Assembly: GCF_900113615.1 (NCBI RefSeq)
Contig: NZ_FOPZ01000005.1
Coordinates: forward strand, 62,001 to 126,000
DNA length: 64,000 bases
Direction: 5' to 3'
DNA from: Halorubrum aquaticum
GTDB lineage: Archaea; Halobacteriota; Halobacteria; Halobacteriales; Haloferacaceae
The position numbers were made by a program, and so were the translations under genes. Under the pieces are notes generated by a model, which saw nothing but the letters and a program-made list of their open reading frames with translations, had not been told where the DNA came from and did no database searches. Positions 36,024 to 44,132 of this stretch are shown here, in pieces (the first letter of the stretch is position 1; every line of letters begins with the position of its first letter).

Positions 36024-36815
36024 TCACTCGCGGCCGCCGTTGAGCCACGCGAACATCGCTTTCAGCACGACCACGAGGCTGTTGTTCTCGCCGGCACCCC
36101 AGATCGCCGTCTCGTCGCGCGCGTCCGGCGGGTGCTCTCCGTCGCCGTCCACCAGCACGCTCGCGAGCGTCCGACGCCGGTCGACCATCAGGAGCCGCCC
36201 GGCGGGGACCCCGCTCCACGCCCGGGAGGACTCGAATCCGCACCCGTCAGGTAGCCGATCGATGTCCCCCTCGGTCGCCGAGAAGTCCATTCCGGACACC
36301 CGGACCGTGACGCCCCGGTCGATGGCGGCCCGGACGGCCGCGAGGACGTCGTCGGTCAGGAGCGTTTCGAGCGTCACGAGCACGACCTCCTCGCTCGCGC
36401 CGCCGACGAACTCGACGACCCGGTCCGACACCATCTCCCGCCCCGTGACCGTCCAGACGCCGCGCTGTTCCGCGTTCGGCGACGCGGGTTCGATCTCGTC
36501 GAGCGCGTTCGTCAGCAGGTCCGCCCGTCGCGTGTACTCCCGGCGGAACCGCCGACCGGTCGTCTCCGCCGACACCGCGGTGAACCGCTTCGGCGTGGAC
36601 TGCTGGACGTCGACGAGGCCGTACTCCCGGAGTTCGGCGGTGGCGTCGTAGACGCGCGTGCGGGGGACCTCGGCCAGCGCGCTCACGTCCTTGGCCGTCC
36701 CCTCGCCGAGACTCGCCAGCGCGACGAACGTTCTGGCCGCGTAGGTACTCAGACCGAACGCTTCGAGCTGGTCGACGGCGGTCGACCGCGGATCGTCCGA
36801 GTCGTTACGGGTCAT
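36024..36815 (-). CDS. TrmB-family transcriptional regulator 1
   Basis: 263 aa. The N-terminal winged helix is LEAFGLSTYAARTFVALASLGEGTAKDVSALAEVPRTRVYDATAELREYGLVDVQ, typical of TrmB. The C-terminal half is a PLD-like or sugar-binding region. TrmB proteins sense sugars and control sugar genes, fitting the surrounding block. It is divergent from a second TrmB gene at 37209 and is a clear paralogue of it. Confidence 0.82.
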   Translation of the reverse strand: MTRNDSDDPRSTAVDQLEAFGLSTYAARTFVALASLGEGTAKDVSALAEVPRTRVYDATAELREYGLVDVQQSTPKRFTAVSAETTGRRFRREYTRRADLLTNALDEIEPASPNAEQRGVWTVTGREMVSDRVVEFVGGASEEVVLVTLETLLTDDVLAAVRAAIDRGVTVRVSGMDFSATEGDIDRLPDGCGFESSRAWSGVPAGRLLMVDRRRTLASVLVDGDGEHPPDARDETAIWGAGENNSLVVVLKAMFAWLNGGRE

Positions 36816-37208
36816 TTGAGGAGGCGTCGTCTCGATCGAGAACTACCCGAGGGTAGTCGGGCACGCGGGTACAGAGTGGTTGGGACCCGGTCCGTCCCCG
36901 CGTGCCATCGATCACTCCGTGCTCCCGGGATATATTCTTATTGTGATTATCCGAGTGAACGGCTGTCGGATCGACGGCTCCACGACCTCGCCGAGCCGAT
37001 CCTCGATGTCGATCGGGAACCGGTCCTCGTTCCCCCCCCCCCAAATACCCGAATCGGAGCCTGATTCGAGGCGAACGGCGGTCTGAGGTTCTCCCCGCTC
37101 GCGGCTCGATGTCGACGGGTGAGGGGGGAAGAAGGGGAAGTGATTTTCACGTGGGGGCTCAAACCCGCAGTAGCTACCGAATTGTCAGTAGCGGAATGGT
37201 TGGGACCC
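36816..37208. promoter_or_regulatory. Divergent control region between two TrmB genes
   Basis: 393 bp without a gene. The 12-mer TGGTTGGGACCC occurs at about 36876 and again at about 37197, each close to one of the two starts. An AT-rich stretch near 36930-36950 (ATATATTCTTATTG) could hold a promoter. A run of eleven C is at 37032-37042. Confidence 0.5.
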
Positions 37209-38024
37209 ATGAACGATCTATCGAATCACGAACGGGCGATCGAATTGCTTCAGGAGCTCGGGCTCAAGGAGTACGAGGCCAAGGCGTTCGTCGCGCTCAC
37301 TCGGCTCCCGCAGGGGACCGCGAAGGAGATCAGCGAGATCTCCGAGGTCCCCCGCACGCGCGTCTACGACGCCGTCCGAGTTCTGGAAACGAAGGGATTG
37401 GTCGAGATCCAGCACGCGAGCCCCCAGCGGTTTCGCGCCGTCTCCATCGACGAGGCGGCCGAGACGCTCAGACGCGAGTACGAGGAGCGCGCCGATTCGC
37501 TCCGGACGACGCTCCGGGAGGTCGAGCCCGCGATCCCGACCGAGGAGACGGAGGTCACCCACGAGGTGTGGGCGCTGTCCGGGGCCTCGGGGATAACCAG
37601 CCGGACCCAACAGCTGGTCGACGAGTCGGACCGCGAGGTCATCCTCGTGATCGGCGACGAGTCGGCGTACACGCCGGAGCTACGGGAACGCCTGCGTGCC
37701 GCCGAGGACCGCGGAGTCAGCGTCGTGATCGGGATCACGGAGGAGTCGCTACGGGAGCGCGTCGAACGCGATCTCCCGGACGCGAAGGTGTTCGTCTCCG
37801 GATTGGAGTGGCTGAGCAGTTCCGTCGAGACCGGCGACGAGACGGTGATCGGCCGGCTCCTCCTCGTCGACCGCAACACGATCCTCGTGAGCTCCTTCCA
37901 CGAGGCCGTGGGGGACGGCCACGACCACGAACAGGCGGTGTTCGGGCGCGGGTTCGACAACGGGCTCGTCGCGATCGTCCGCCGGCTGATGTCCACCGGG
38001 CTCCTCTCGAACGTGGACCCGTGA
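37209..38024 (+). CDS. TrmB-family transcriptional regulator 2
   Basis: 271 aa from the ATG at 37209. The winged helix reads LQELGLKEYEAKAFVALTRLPQGTAKEISEISEVPRTRVYDAVRVLETKGLVEIQ. The C-terminal half includes EVILVIGDESAYTPELRERL and GRLLLVDRNTILVSSFHE, the effector region. It is followed closely by the aglF-like gene, whose promoter carries the shared GTTAR-GTATAC motif, so it is a candidate regulator of the sugar genes. Confidence 0.85.
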   Translation: MNDLSNHERAIELLQELGLKEYEAKAFVALTRLPQGTAKEISEISEVPRTRVYDAVRVLETKGLVEIQHASPQRFRAVSIDEAAETLRREYEERADSLRTTLREVEPAIPTEETEVTHEVWALSGASGITSRTQQLVDESDREVILVIGDESAYTPELRERLRAAEDRGVSVVIGITEESLRERVERDLPDAKVFVSGLEWLSSSVETGDETVIGRLLLVDRNTILVSSFHEAVGDGHDHEQAVFGRGFDNGLVAIVRRLMSTGLLSNVDP

Positions 38025-38080
38025 CGGCGGACCCGTGAGCGCCGGCTCCCGATCGCGGGATCGCGATCGGTCCGGCGCGC

Positions 38081-38096
38081 GTTAGGCGGCGTATAC
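38081..38096 (+). promoter_or_regulatory. GTTAR-N5-GTATAC promoter motif, site 1 (aglF-like gene)
   Basis: GTTAG at 38081, GTATAC at 38091, and the ATG at 38126, 35 bp after the second box. The same boxes with identical spacings precede the genes at 40684 and 47517. The GTATAC part is at TATA-box distance. Confidence 0.6.
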
Positions 38097-38125
38097 CCTT
38101 CCCCCGACGATCCGATCGGGGACGC

Positions 38126-38902
38126 ATGCAAGCAGTCGTGCTGGCGGCAGGCAAGGGGACCAGACTCCGACCGCTCACGGACGACAAGCCGAAGGTGCTC
38201 GTCGAGGTCGACGGCACGCCGCTGATCGAGGACGTCTTCGACAACCTGATCGACGCCGGCGCCACCGAACTCGTCGTCGTCGTCGGCTACAAGGCCGAAC
38301 AGGTCATCGACCGCTACGGCGACGCGTACCGCGACGTGCCGATCACCTACGCACACCAGCGCGAGCAGCTCGGACTCGCACACGCCATCCTCCAGGCGGA
38401 ACCGCACGTCGACGGCGACTTCATGCTGATGCTCGGCGACAACGTCTTCCGCGGGAACCTCGTGGACGTGGTCGACCGCCAGCGGGAGGACCGCGCCGAC
38501 GCCGCGTTCCTCGTCGAGGAGGTCCCCCGGCAGGAGGCGTCCCGGTACGGCGTGTTGGACACCAACGAGTACGGCGAGGTCGTCGAGGTCGTCGAGAAGC
38601 CCGACGACCCGCCGAGCAACCTCGTGATGACGGGCTTCTACACGTTCACGCCCGCGATCTTCCACGCGTGTCACCTCGTCCAGCCCTCCGACCGCGGCGA
38701 GTACGAGCTCCCCGACGCCATCGATCTGCTCATCCAGTCCGGCCGCACCATCGACGCCGTCCGGCTCGACGGCTGGCGGATCGACGTGGGCTACCCGAAG
38801 GACCGCGAGGAGGCCGGCGAGCGGCTCGCCGAGCGGGTCACGGTCGACGGGTCCGACGCGGACGACGCGGTCGACGATGCCGAGGAGCCGGTCGACGGCT
38901 GA
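38126..38902 (+). CDS. aglF: Sugar-1-phosphate nucleotidylyltransferase (AglF-like)
   Basis: 258 aa. MQAVVLAAGKGTRLRPLTDDKPK is the nucleotide loop, and ITYAHQREQLGLAHAIL with FMLMLGDNVF is very close to haloarchaeal AglF, a UTP:glucose-1-phosphate uridylyltransferase used in S-layer N-glycosylation. It lacks a C-terminal beta helix, unlike the glmU-type protein at 29385. The last 25 residues are an acidic tail. The symbol is by similarity only. Confidence 0.8.
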   Translation: MQAVVLAAGKGTRLRPLTDDKPKVLVEVDGTPLIEDVFDNLIDAGATELVVVVGYKAEQVIDRYGDAYRDVPITYAHQREQLGLAHAILQAEPHVDGDFMLMLGDNVFRGNLVDVVDRQREDRADAAFLVEEVPRQEASRYGVLDTNEYGEVVEVVEKPDDPPSNLVMTGFYTFTPAIFHACHLVQPSDRGEYELPDAIDLLIQSGRTIDAVRLDGWRIDVGYPKDREEAGERLAERVTVDGSDADDAVDDAEEPVDG

Positions 38903-38961
38903 GGCGACTCCGGTTACGAATGGCATTACGATGCCCACCCGACTCGCACCCACGGATACAG

Positions 38962-39141
38962 ATGACGACGACCGGGGAACCCGACCACCACGAACCGCCG
39001 ATCCGGGCGACGATCGTTCGGTACGACGACCACGCCGACGAGTGTACCCTCCATCCGGCGGACCTCGACGAGGACAGCCGGCTGACGGAGTGGATCTCCG
39101 CCGAGTCCGGGGACTACTTCGCGCTCACGTCCTGTCGCTGA
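38962..39141 (+). CDS. Small DUF7511-like protein
   Basis: 59 aa. PIRATIVRYDDHADECTLHPADLDEDSRLTEWISAESGDYFALTSCR matches the pattern of small haloarchaeal proteins labelled DUF7511 (from memory). Function unknown. It is soluble with two Cys. It is 59 bp after the aglF-like gene on the same strand. Confidence 0.65.
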   Translation: MTTTGEPDHHEPPIRATIVRYDDHADECTLHPADLDEDSRLTEWISAESGDYFALTSCR

Positions 39142-39153
39142 CCTCCCGGGGGC

Positions 39154-39960
39154 TCACGGGGCGCGATCGGCACTCGACCCGTCGGTGACGACGTTGACGA
39201 CCGCGCCGAACAGCACCGCGAGCGCGCCGAAGTAGAGCCACAGGAGGAACAGCAACACGATCCCGAGGAAGCCGTACGCCCGGTACTGGCCGGCGACCGT
39301 CGCGTACAGGTGAAACAGGAACTCCAGAACGACCAGCCCGACGACGGCGGTGACGGTGCCGGGAAGCACCTCCCGAAGCGACACGCGCCGGGGCGGTAAG
39401 ACGTAGTAGACCGGCAACAACGCGACCAGAAGCCCGCCGAAAAGCACCGCGACGCCGACCGCCCTCGACGGGACGAACGGTTCGACGGCCGGGAGACCGA
39501 GGACCAGCTGTGCGGCCACGAGCAGGACGCTCCCGACCCCGATGGTCGCCATCACCGCCGTCGCGTTGAGGATCTGTCTCCCCAGCGGCGTCACCGCGCC
39601 CGAGCCGTATATCCGGTCGAACGCGAGGTCGATCGCCCGAAACACCTTGAGCGCGCTCCAGACGAACGCGAGGGTCCCGACCGCCGTGGCGCCCGCGATC
39701 CCGGTCCGGTCGGTGAGCGCCGAGCTGACGACCGTCGCCCCCTCCTCGGAGAGGTAGGACTCGAACAGCGCGAGCACGCCCGCGGCGAACCGTTCGCCCC
39801 CGACCGCGGACCCGACCGCGACCGCGAGGACGAGGGCGGGAACGACGGAGAAGAACGCGAAGAAGGCGATGCTCCCGGCCAGAAACGACAGCTCGCGCTC
39901 CCGTCCGAGCGCGACGATCGACCGAACGGTCTCGATGACGTGAGTCGCGTGGCGTCGCAC
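39154..39960 (-). CDS. YihY/virulence factor BrkB-family membrane protein
   Basis: 268 aa, six hydrophobic helices. SFLAGSIAFFAFFSVVPALVLAVAVGSAVGG is the family opening, FVWSALKVFRAIDLAFDRIYG the central motif, and YRAYGFLGIVLLFLLWLYFGALAVLFGAVVN the last helices. The family (UPF0761) has no established function, despite an old RNase BN label. It stands alone. Confidence 0.82.
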   Translation of the reverse strand: MRRHATHVIETVRSIVALGRERELSFLAGSIAFFAFFSVVPALVLAVAVGSAVGGERFAAGVLALFESYLSEEGATVVSSALTDRTGIAGATAVGTLAFVWSALKVFRAIDLAFDRIYGSGAVTPLGRQILNATAVMATIGVGSVLLVAAQLVLGLPAVEPFVPSRAVGVAVLFGGLLVALLPVYYVLPPRRVSLREVLPGTVTAVVGLVVLEFLFHLYATVAGQYRAYGFLGIVLLFLLWLYFGALAVLFGAVVNVVTDGSSADRAP

Positions 39961-40073
39961 GGTCGTCGGAGGCGTGCGACGGGTATCGTTAGGCGGGGCG
40001 TAGCCGAACGGACGCGTCGACGGCCTCCGGACCGCGGGGTATCGGAGTCATAACGAAACCGGTCGGGGGCGGA

Positions 40074-40179
40074 TCACGCGTGCCCGTCGACCCACGTCGG
40101 TTCCTTCCGGAACCGATAGCCCGGACACTCGTGCGCCGACGGGGAGTTCTGTAACTCGACTCGTCCGTCTCGAGGATCG
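40074..40179 (-). pseudogene. Possible coding relic downstream of HalOD1 gene 3
   Basis: One minus-strand frame, ending TGA at 40074-40076, reads ...DGRVELQNSPSAHECPGYRF-RKEPTWVDGHA. It looks protein-like (mixed hydrophobic, aromatic and charged residues), but no ATG or GTG precedes it in frame before an upstream stop. It could be the decayed 3' end of a small gene or chance. Another frame over the same bases is arginine-rich and less likely. Confidence 0.25.
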
Positions 40180-40185
40180 CCGCCG

Positions 40186-40440
40186 TCACGCGGCGTCGAC
40201 GGCGACGAACCCGTCGCTTTGAACGGTCACGTCGTATCCCGCGTGGACGAACGAGACCGTGACCGGCGTCGACGCGCTCGTACAGAGGTCGTTGAGCGAC
40301 TCCGGGTCGACCGTCTCGGCCAGCGTCGGAACCGCGGCCGGCTCGACGTCGTCGGCGTCGCTCAGCGCCTCGACGACGCCCACCACGGGAGCGACCTCGT
40401 CCCAGTCGTATCGCCTGCTGACGACGTGGTCCTCGCTCAT
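40186..40440 (-). CDS. HalOD1 output-domain protein 3
   Basis: 84 aa from the ATG at 40440 (an in-frame alternative is at 40452). WDEVAPVVGVVEALSDADDVEPAAVPTLAETVDPESLNDL...VTVSFVHAGYDVTVQSDGFVAVD is a single HalOD1 domain. Third stand-alone copy in the window; divergent from the epimerase gene at 40684. Confidence 0.78.
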   Translation of the reverse strand: MSEDHVVSRRYDWDEVAPVVGVVEALSDADDVEPAAVPTLAETVDPESLNDLCTSASTPVTVSFVHAGYDVTVQSDGFVAVDAA

Positions 40441-40638
40441 GTCGGCGACCACTCGATCCGGCTCGAAGTGAAGATGACTCGTCTCGCGTATCGTCCCACG
40501 ATACTAGCGGAAGGGTATCGAGAAAAAAAGGTGTGACGAATCTCTCTCGGTCCTCCGAGGGAGTCCGTCGATGCCGCTCCGCCCGGCCGGTCGGTGATCC
40601 GCCGTCGGACGCTCCACACCCCGAGACGTGCTGTCCCA

Positions 40639-40654
40639 GTTAACCGCCGTATAC
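40639..40654 (+). promoter_or_regulatory. GTTAR-N5-GTATAC promoter motif, site 2 (epimerase)
   Basis: GTTAA at 40639, GTATAC at 40649, and the ATG at 40684, 35 bp after the second box, identical spacing to sites 1 and 3. Confidence 0.6.
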
Positions 40655-40683
40655 CATAGTGCGCGTCCGGTGAACGACGATCC

Positions 40684-41628
40684 ATGCGGAACAAACGCGT
40701 GTTAGTGACGGGCGGGACCGGGTTCATCGGCTCGAACCTGGCGAATCGGCTCGCGGCGGACAACGAGGTGACGGTGGTCGACAACGGGTATCTCGGCACC
40801 GAGGAGAACGTCGGTCCCGGCGTTCGCTGTCTCCGGCGCGACGTCCTGGAGGCGGACCTCCCGACCGACGTCGACGTGGTGTTCCACCTCGCGGCGCGCT
40901 CCTCCTACGCGATGCACGAGGAGGACCCGACTGCGGGCGCGCGGATCAACGTCGACGGGTTCGTGAACACCGTCGAACAGGCGCGCGAGCAGGGCTGTGA
41001 CACCGTCGTCTACGCGTCGACGTCCTCGATCTACGGCAGCCGGACGGAGCCGTGTCCGGAGGACATGCCGGTCACGGTGAACACGGGGTACGAGGCCTCC
41101 AAGCTCTCGCGGGAACGCTACGCGGAGTACTTCTCGAACCACTACGGGCTCTCGATGGCGGGCATGCGGTTCTTCTCGGTGTACCAGGGGTACGGCGGTG
41201 CGGAGGAACACAAGGGCGAGTACGCCAACGTGATCGCGCAGTTCGCCGACGACGTGGCCCACGGACGCCCTCCGAAGCTGTACGGCGACGGCGCCCAGAC
41301 GCGGGACTTCACGCACGTCGACGACGTCGTCGCCGCGATGATCGCCGCGGCCGAACACGAACTGGACGGCGTCTACAACGTGGGGACCGGGGAGGCCCAC
41401 TCGTTCAACACGGTCGTCGACCTCCTGAACCGCGCGCTCGACGCCGACGTCGACCCGGAGTACGTCGAGAACCCGATCCCGGAGCACGTGTACGTCTCGG
41501 ACACCTGTGCGGACGCCTCCAAGCTTCGGGAGGCGACCGAGTGGGAGCCCGCCGTCGACTTCGAGTCGGGGATCGACAGGGTGTGTGAGCCGTACCTGTC
41601 GTCCGAGCGATCGTCGCCGTCCTCGTAG
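40684..41628 (+). CDS. NAD-dependent sugar-nucleotide epimerase/dehydratase
   Basis: 314 aa extended SDR. NAD loop VLVTGGTGFIGSNLANRL; catalytic region VYASTSSIYGSRTEPCPEDMPVTVNTGYEASKLSRERY with Tyr-X3-Lys; YGDGAQTRDFTHVDDVV. It is close to UDP-glucose 4-epimerase-like enzymes of archaeal glycan clusters. A paralogue of the enzyme at 32627, with a different substrate region. It carries the shared promoter motif. Confidence 0.83.
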   Translation: MRNKRVLVTGGTGFIGSNLANRLAADNEVTVVDNGYLGTEENVGPGVRCLRRDVLEADLPTDVDVVFHLAARSSYAMHEEDPTAGARINVDGFVNTVEQAREQGCDTVVYASTSSIYGSRTEPCPEDMPVTVNTGYEASKLSRERYAEYFSNHYGLSMAGMRFFSVYQGYGGAEEHKGEYANVIAQFADDVAHGRPPKLYGDGAQTRDFTHVDDVVAAMIAAAEHELDGVYNVGTGEAHSFNTVVDLLNRALDADVDPEYVENPIPEHVYVSDTCADASKLREATEWEPAVDFESGIDRVCEPYLSSERSSPSS

Positions 41629-41727
41629 CGTTTTCCGAGCCCCCCGGCCGATCGCCGTACGACCCGGTCGAACGACGCGAGAGGACGGAGAGCGGACGGG
41701 TTTCGAGGGACGGACGCCGGAGCCGAC

Positions 41728-43035
41728 TCAGACCCGCCGGACGGAGAAGCCGGCGTCCCGCCACCGGTCCAACTCGAGGATCCCGGTCGCGTCCACGACG
41801 TTCGGCTCCGCCATCCGTCCCGCCAGTTCGACGGGGTCGAGGTCGGCGAACTCGTCGTGGTCGGTGACGACGGCGATCGCGTCGGCGTCCCGCGTCGCGT
41901 CGCCGAGGTCCCGCAGGTCGAGCGTCGCGTCCGCGACGTGCGGGTCGTGGACGGCAACGCTCGTCGCCCGGGAGACGTTCTTCGCCTCGGAGACGCCGCC
42001 GTCGGTGGCCGGCGCCGTCGCCTCCGGACCGTGCTGGAGCTCCCGCGCGAGCGCGAGCCCCGGGCTCATCCTGGTGTCGTCGACGTTCCCCTTGTAGGCC
42101 GCGCCGAGGACGGCGATCCGTTTCCCGTGGAGTTCGGACACCAGCTCGCGGAGGAGTTCGACGACGAACCCGACCATCCCGTCGTTCACCCGGCGCGCGG
42201 TCGAGATCAGGTCGAGGGCGTCGGAGCCCTCGCCGAGGAACCACGGGTCGATCGGGAGGCAATGGCCGCCGACGCCCGGTCCGGGCCGGAGGATGTCCAC
42301 CCGCGGGTGGCCGTTCGCCATCTCGATCGCCTCGCGGGAGTCGATCCCGTAGTCGTGGGCGATCCGAGCGATCTCGTTCGCCAGCCCGACGTTCACGTCC
42401 CGGGCCGTGTTCTGGATGAGCTTGACGAACTCGGCGGTCGTCGGCCCGTCGGTCACGCGTATCTCTCCGTCGACGAACGACTCGTACAGCGCCACCGACG
42501 ACGCCGTGGCCGCGTCGGTCATCCCGCCCACGATGCGGTCGTTCGCCCGGAGCTCCGCGATGATGTTGCCGGGCAGGACCGTCTCCGGACAGTGGGCCAG
42601 GCCGAAGTCCCCGTCCGCGCTCAGCCCCGACTCCTCCAGGATCGGCCGCATCTGCGACCGGGTCGCTCCGGGCGGGACCGTCGACTCGAGGACGACCGTG
42701 TCCCCCTCGCGGAGGACGGGGCGGATCGCCCTCGACGCGGCTCGGACGTACGCGAGGTCCGCCCGACGCTCGGCCGCGTCGAAGGGCGTCGGGACGCAGA
42801 CGAGGTGGTACTCGGCGGGCCGGACCTCGTCGACGATCGTCAGGCTGCCGTCGTCGAGCGCGCGCGCCACGAAGTCCGCGAGCCCCGGCTCGTCGAGGCC
42901 GACGTCGCCGTCTCGGAGGGACGCGACGAGCTCGTCGTCGACGTCGTACCCCCGGACGTCGTGCCCGGAGTTGGCGAGCATCGCGGCGGTCGGCAGCCCG
43001 ATGTAGCCCAGCCCGTGGACGCAGACGGTGCTCAT
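41728..43035 (-). CDS. wecC: UDP-N-acetyl-D-mannosamine dehydrogenase
   Basis: 435 aa. It oxidises UDP-ManNAc twice to UDP-ManNAcA. The NAD loop is VCVHGLGYIGLPTAAMLANSG; VVLESTVPPGATR and LAHCPETVLPGN are family motifs, the Lys in AEFVKLIQNTARDVN is catalytic, and the active Cys is in GPGVGGHCLPIDPWF. The ATG overlaps the wecB stop (ATGA). It closes the operon GT2-wecB-wecC. A UDP-glucose dehydrogenase is excluded by HCLPIDPWF and context. Confidence 0.9.
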   Translation of the reverse strand: MSTVCVHGLGYIGLPTAAMLANSGHDVRGYDVDDELVASLRDGDVGLDEPGLADFVARALDDGSLTIVDEVRPAEYHLVCVPTPFDAAERRADLAYVRAASRAIRPVLREGDTVVLESTVPPGATRSQMRPILEESGLSADGDFGLAHCPETVLPGNIIAELRANDRIVGGMTDAATASSVALYESFVDGEIRVTDGPTTAEFVKLIQNTARDVNVGLANEIARIAHDYGIDSREAIEMANGHPRVDILRPGPGVGGHCLPIDPWFLGEGSDALDLISTARRVNDGMVGFVVELLRELVSELHGKRIAVLGAAYKGNVDDTRMSPGLALARELQHGPEATAPATDGGVSEAKNVSRATSVAVHDPHVADATLDLRDLGDATRDADAIAVVTDHDEFADLDPVELAGRMAEPNVVDATGILELDRWRDAGFSVRRV

Positions 43036-44132
43036 TGGGGCACCTCCTCCGGTTCGGGGTCCAACGGAAGCGCCCGCAGGATCCGGTCGGCGGCGTCGCC
43101 GTCGCCGAACGGGTTCTCCCAGCCGCCGGCTCCGATCATCGCCGCGACGCTCCGCTCGATCCGCGCCGGGTCACAGGAACTGAGCCGGTTCGCCCCCACG
43201 TCGACCGTCTCGGGGCGCTCGGTGTTGTCCCGCATCGTCACGCAGGGGACGCCGAGGATGCACGCCTCCTCCTGGACCCCGCCGGAGTCGGTCAGGACCA
43301 GGTCGGCGGACGCCGTCGCCTGGAGGAAGTCGAGGTACTCAAGCGGCTCTACGCCCCGGACGCGCGGCGGGAGGTCGATGCCGAACTCCTCGAGACGGTT
43401 CCGGGAACGAGGGTGCATGGGATAGATCACGTCGACGTCGTGGGCGTCGCCGGCCCGCTGGGCGCCTGCGAGAAGGCCCTCGAACCGTTCCTCGTCGTCG
43501 ACGTTCTCCGCCCTGTGGGCCGTCATCAGGAAGAATCGCGAGCCGTCGAGGCCGAGGTCCGCGAGGACCGTGCTCTTCTCGCGGGCGATGTCGAGGTTCC
43601 GTTCTATCGCGTCGACCACGGTGTTTCCCGTGACGGTGATCCGGAACTTCGAGATCCCCTCGCGGAGGAGGTAGCCCTTGCTGCGGTCGGTCGGCGCGAA
43701 GTGGTAGTCCGCGGCGTGGTCGGCGAGCACCCGGTTCGTCTCCTCGGGCATCCCTCGATCGAAGCTCCGGAGACCCGCCTCGACGTGGCCCAGTTCGGTG
43801 TCCATCTTGCTGGCGGCGAGCGCGCCGGCGAGCACGCTGTTGGTGTCCCCCTGAACCAACACGACCGCGGGTTCGGTCTCGGTGACGGCGCGCTCGACGC
43901 CGACGAGCATCTCCGCGGTCTGTTTTCCGTGGGACCCGGAGCCGACGGCCAGGTCGTAGTCGGGGTCCGGCAGGTCGAGCTGGTCGAAGAACACCGAATC
44001 GAGGCTGTCGGAGTAGTGTTGTCCGGTGTGGACGATGGCGTACTCGAGGTCCGCCCGCTCGCACGCCTGAACGACGGGAGCGAGCTTGATGATCTCGGGT
44101 CGCGTTCCGAGGACGAAGGCCACGTCGGTCAT
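43032..44132 (-). CDS. wecB: UDP-N-acetylglucosamine 2-epimerase (non-hydrolysing)
   Basis: 366 aa. It interconverts UDP-GlcNAc and UDP-ManNAc. FVLGTRPEIIKLAPVVQACE, HTGQHYSDSLDSVFFDQL, HVEAGLRSFDRGMPEETNRVLADH and LTDSGGVQEEACILGVPCVTMRDNTERPE are all diagnostic. It overlaps the genes on both sides by 4 nt (ATGA), so the three are tightly coupled. Confidence 0.95.
   Translation of the reverse strand: MTDVAFVLGTRPEIIKLAPVVQACERADLEYAIVHTGQHYSDSLDSVFFDQLDLPDPDYDLAVGSGSHGKQTAEMLVGVERAVTETEPAVVLVQGDTNSVLAGALAASKMDTELGHVEAGLRSFDRGMPEETNRVLADHAADYHFAPTDRSKGYLLREGISKFRITVTGNTVVDAIERNLDIAREKSTVLADLGLDGSRFFLMTAHRAENVDDEERFEGLLAGAQRAGDAHDVDVIYPMHPRSRNRLEEFGIDLPPRVRGVEPLEYLDFLQATASADLVLTDSGGVQEEACILGVPCVTMRDNTERPETVDVGANRLSSCDPARIERSVAAMIGAGGWENPFGDGDAADRILRALPLDPEPEEVPQ

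Noticed and set aside
37032-37042. Run of eleven C as a possible phase-variation tract
   Set aside because: It lies in a non-coding gap and alters no reading frame; it may only mark a place where base calls are uncertain.
39989-40189. A 66-residue minus-strand frame with a GTG start overlapping the HalOD1 stop
   Set aside because: Arginine-rich composition unlike the acidic proteins of this genome; another phase in the same place looks more protein-like, though it lacks a start.
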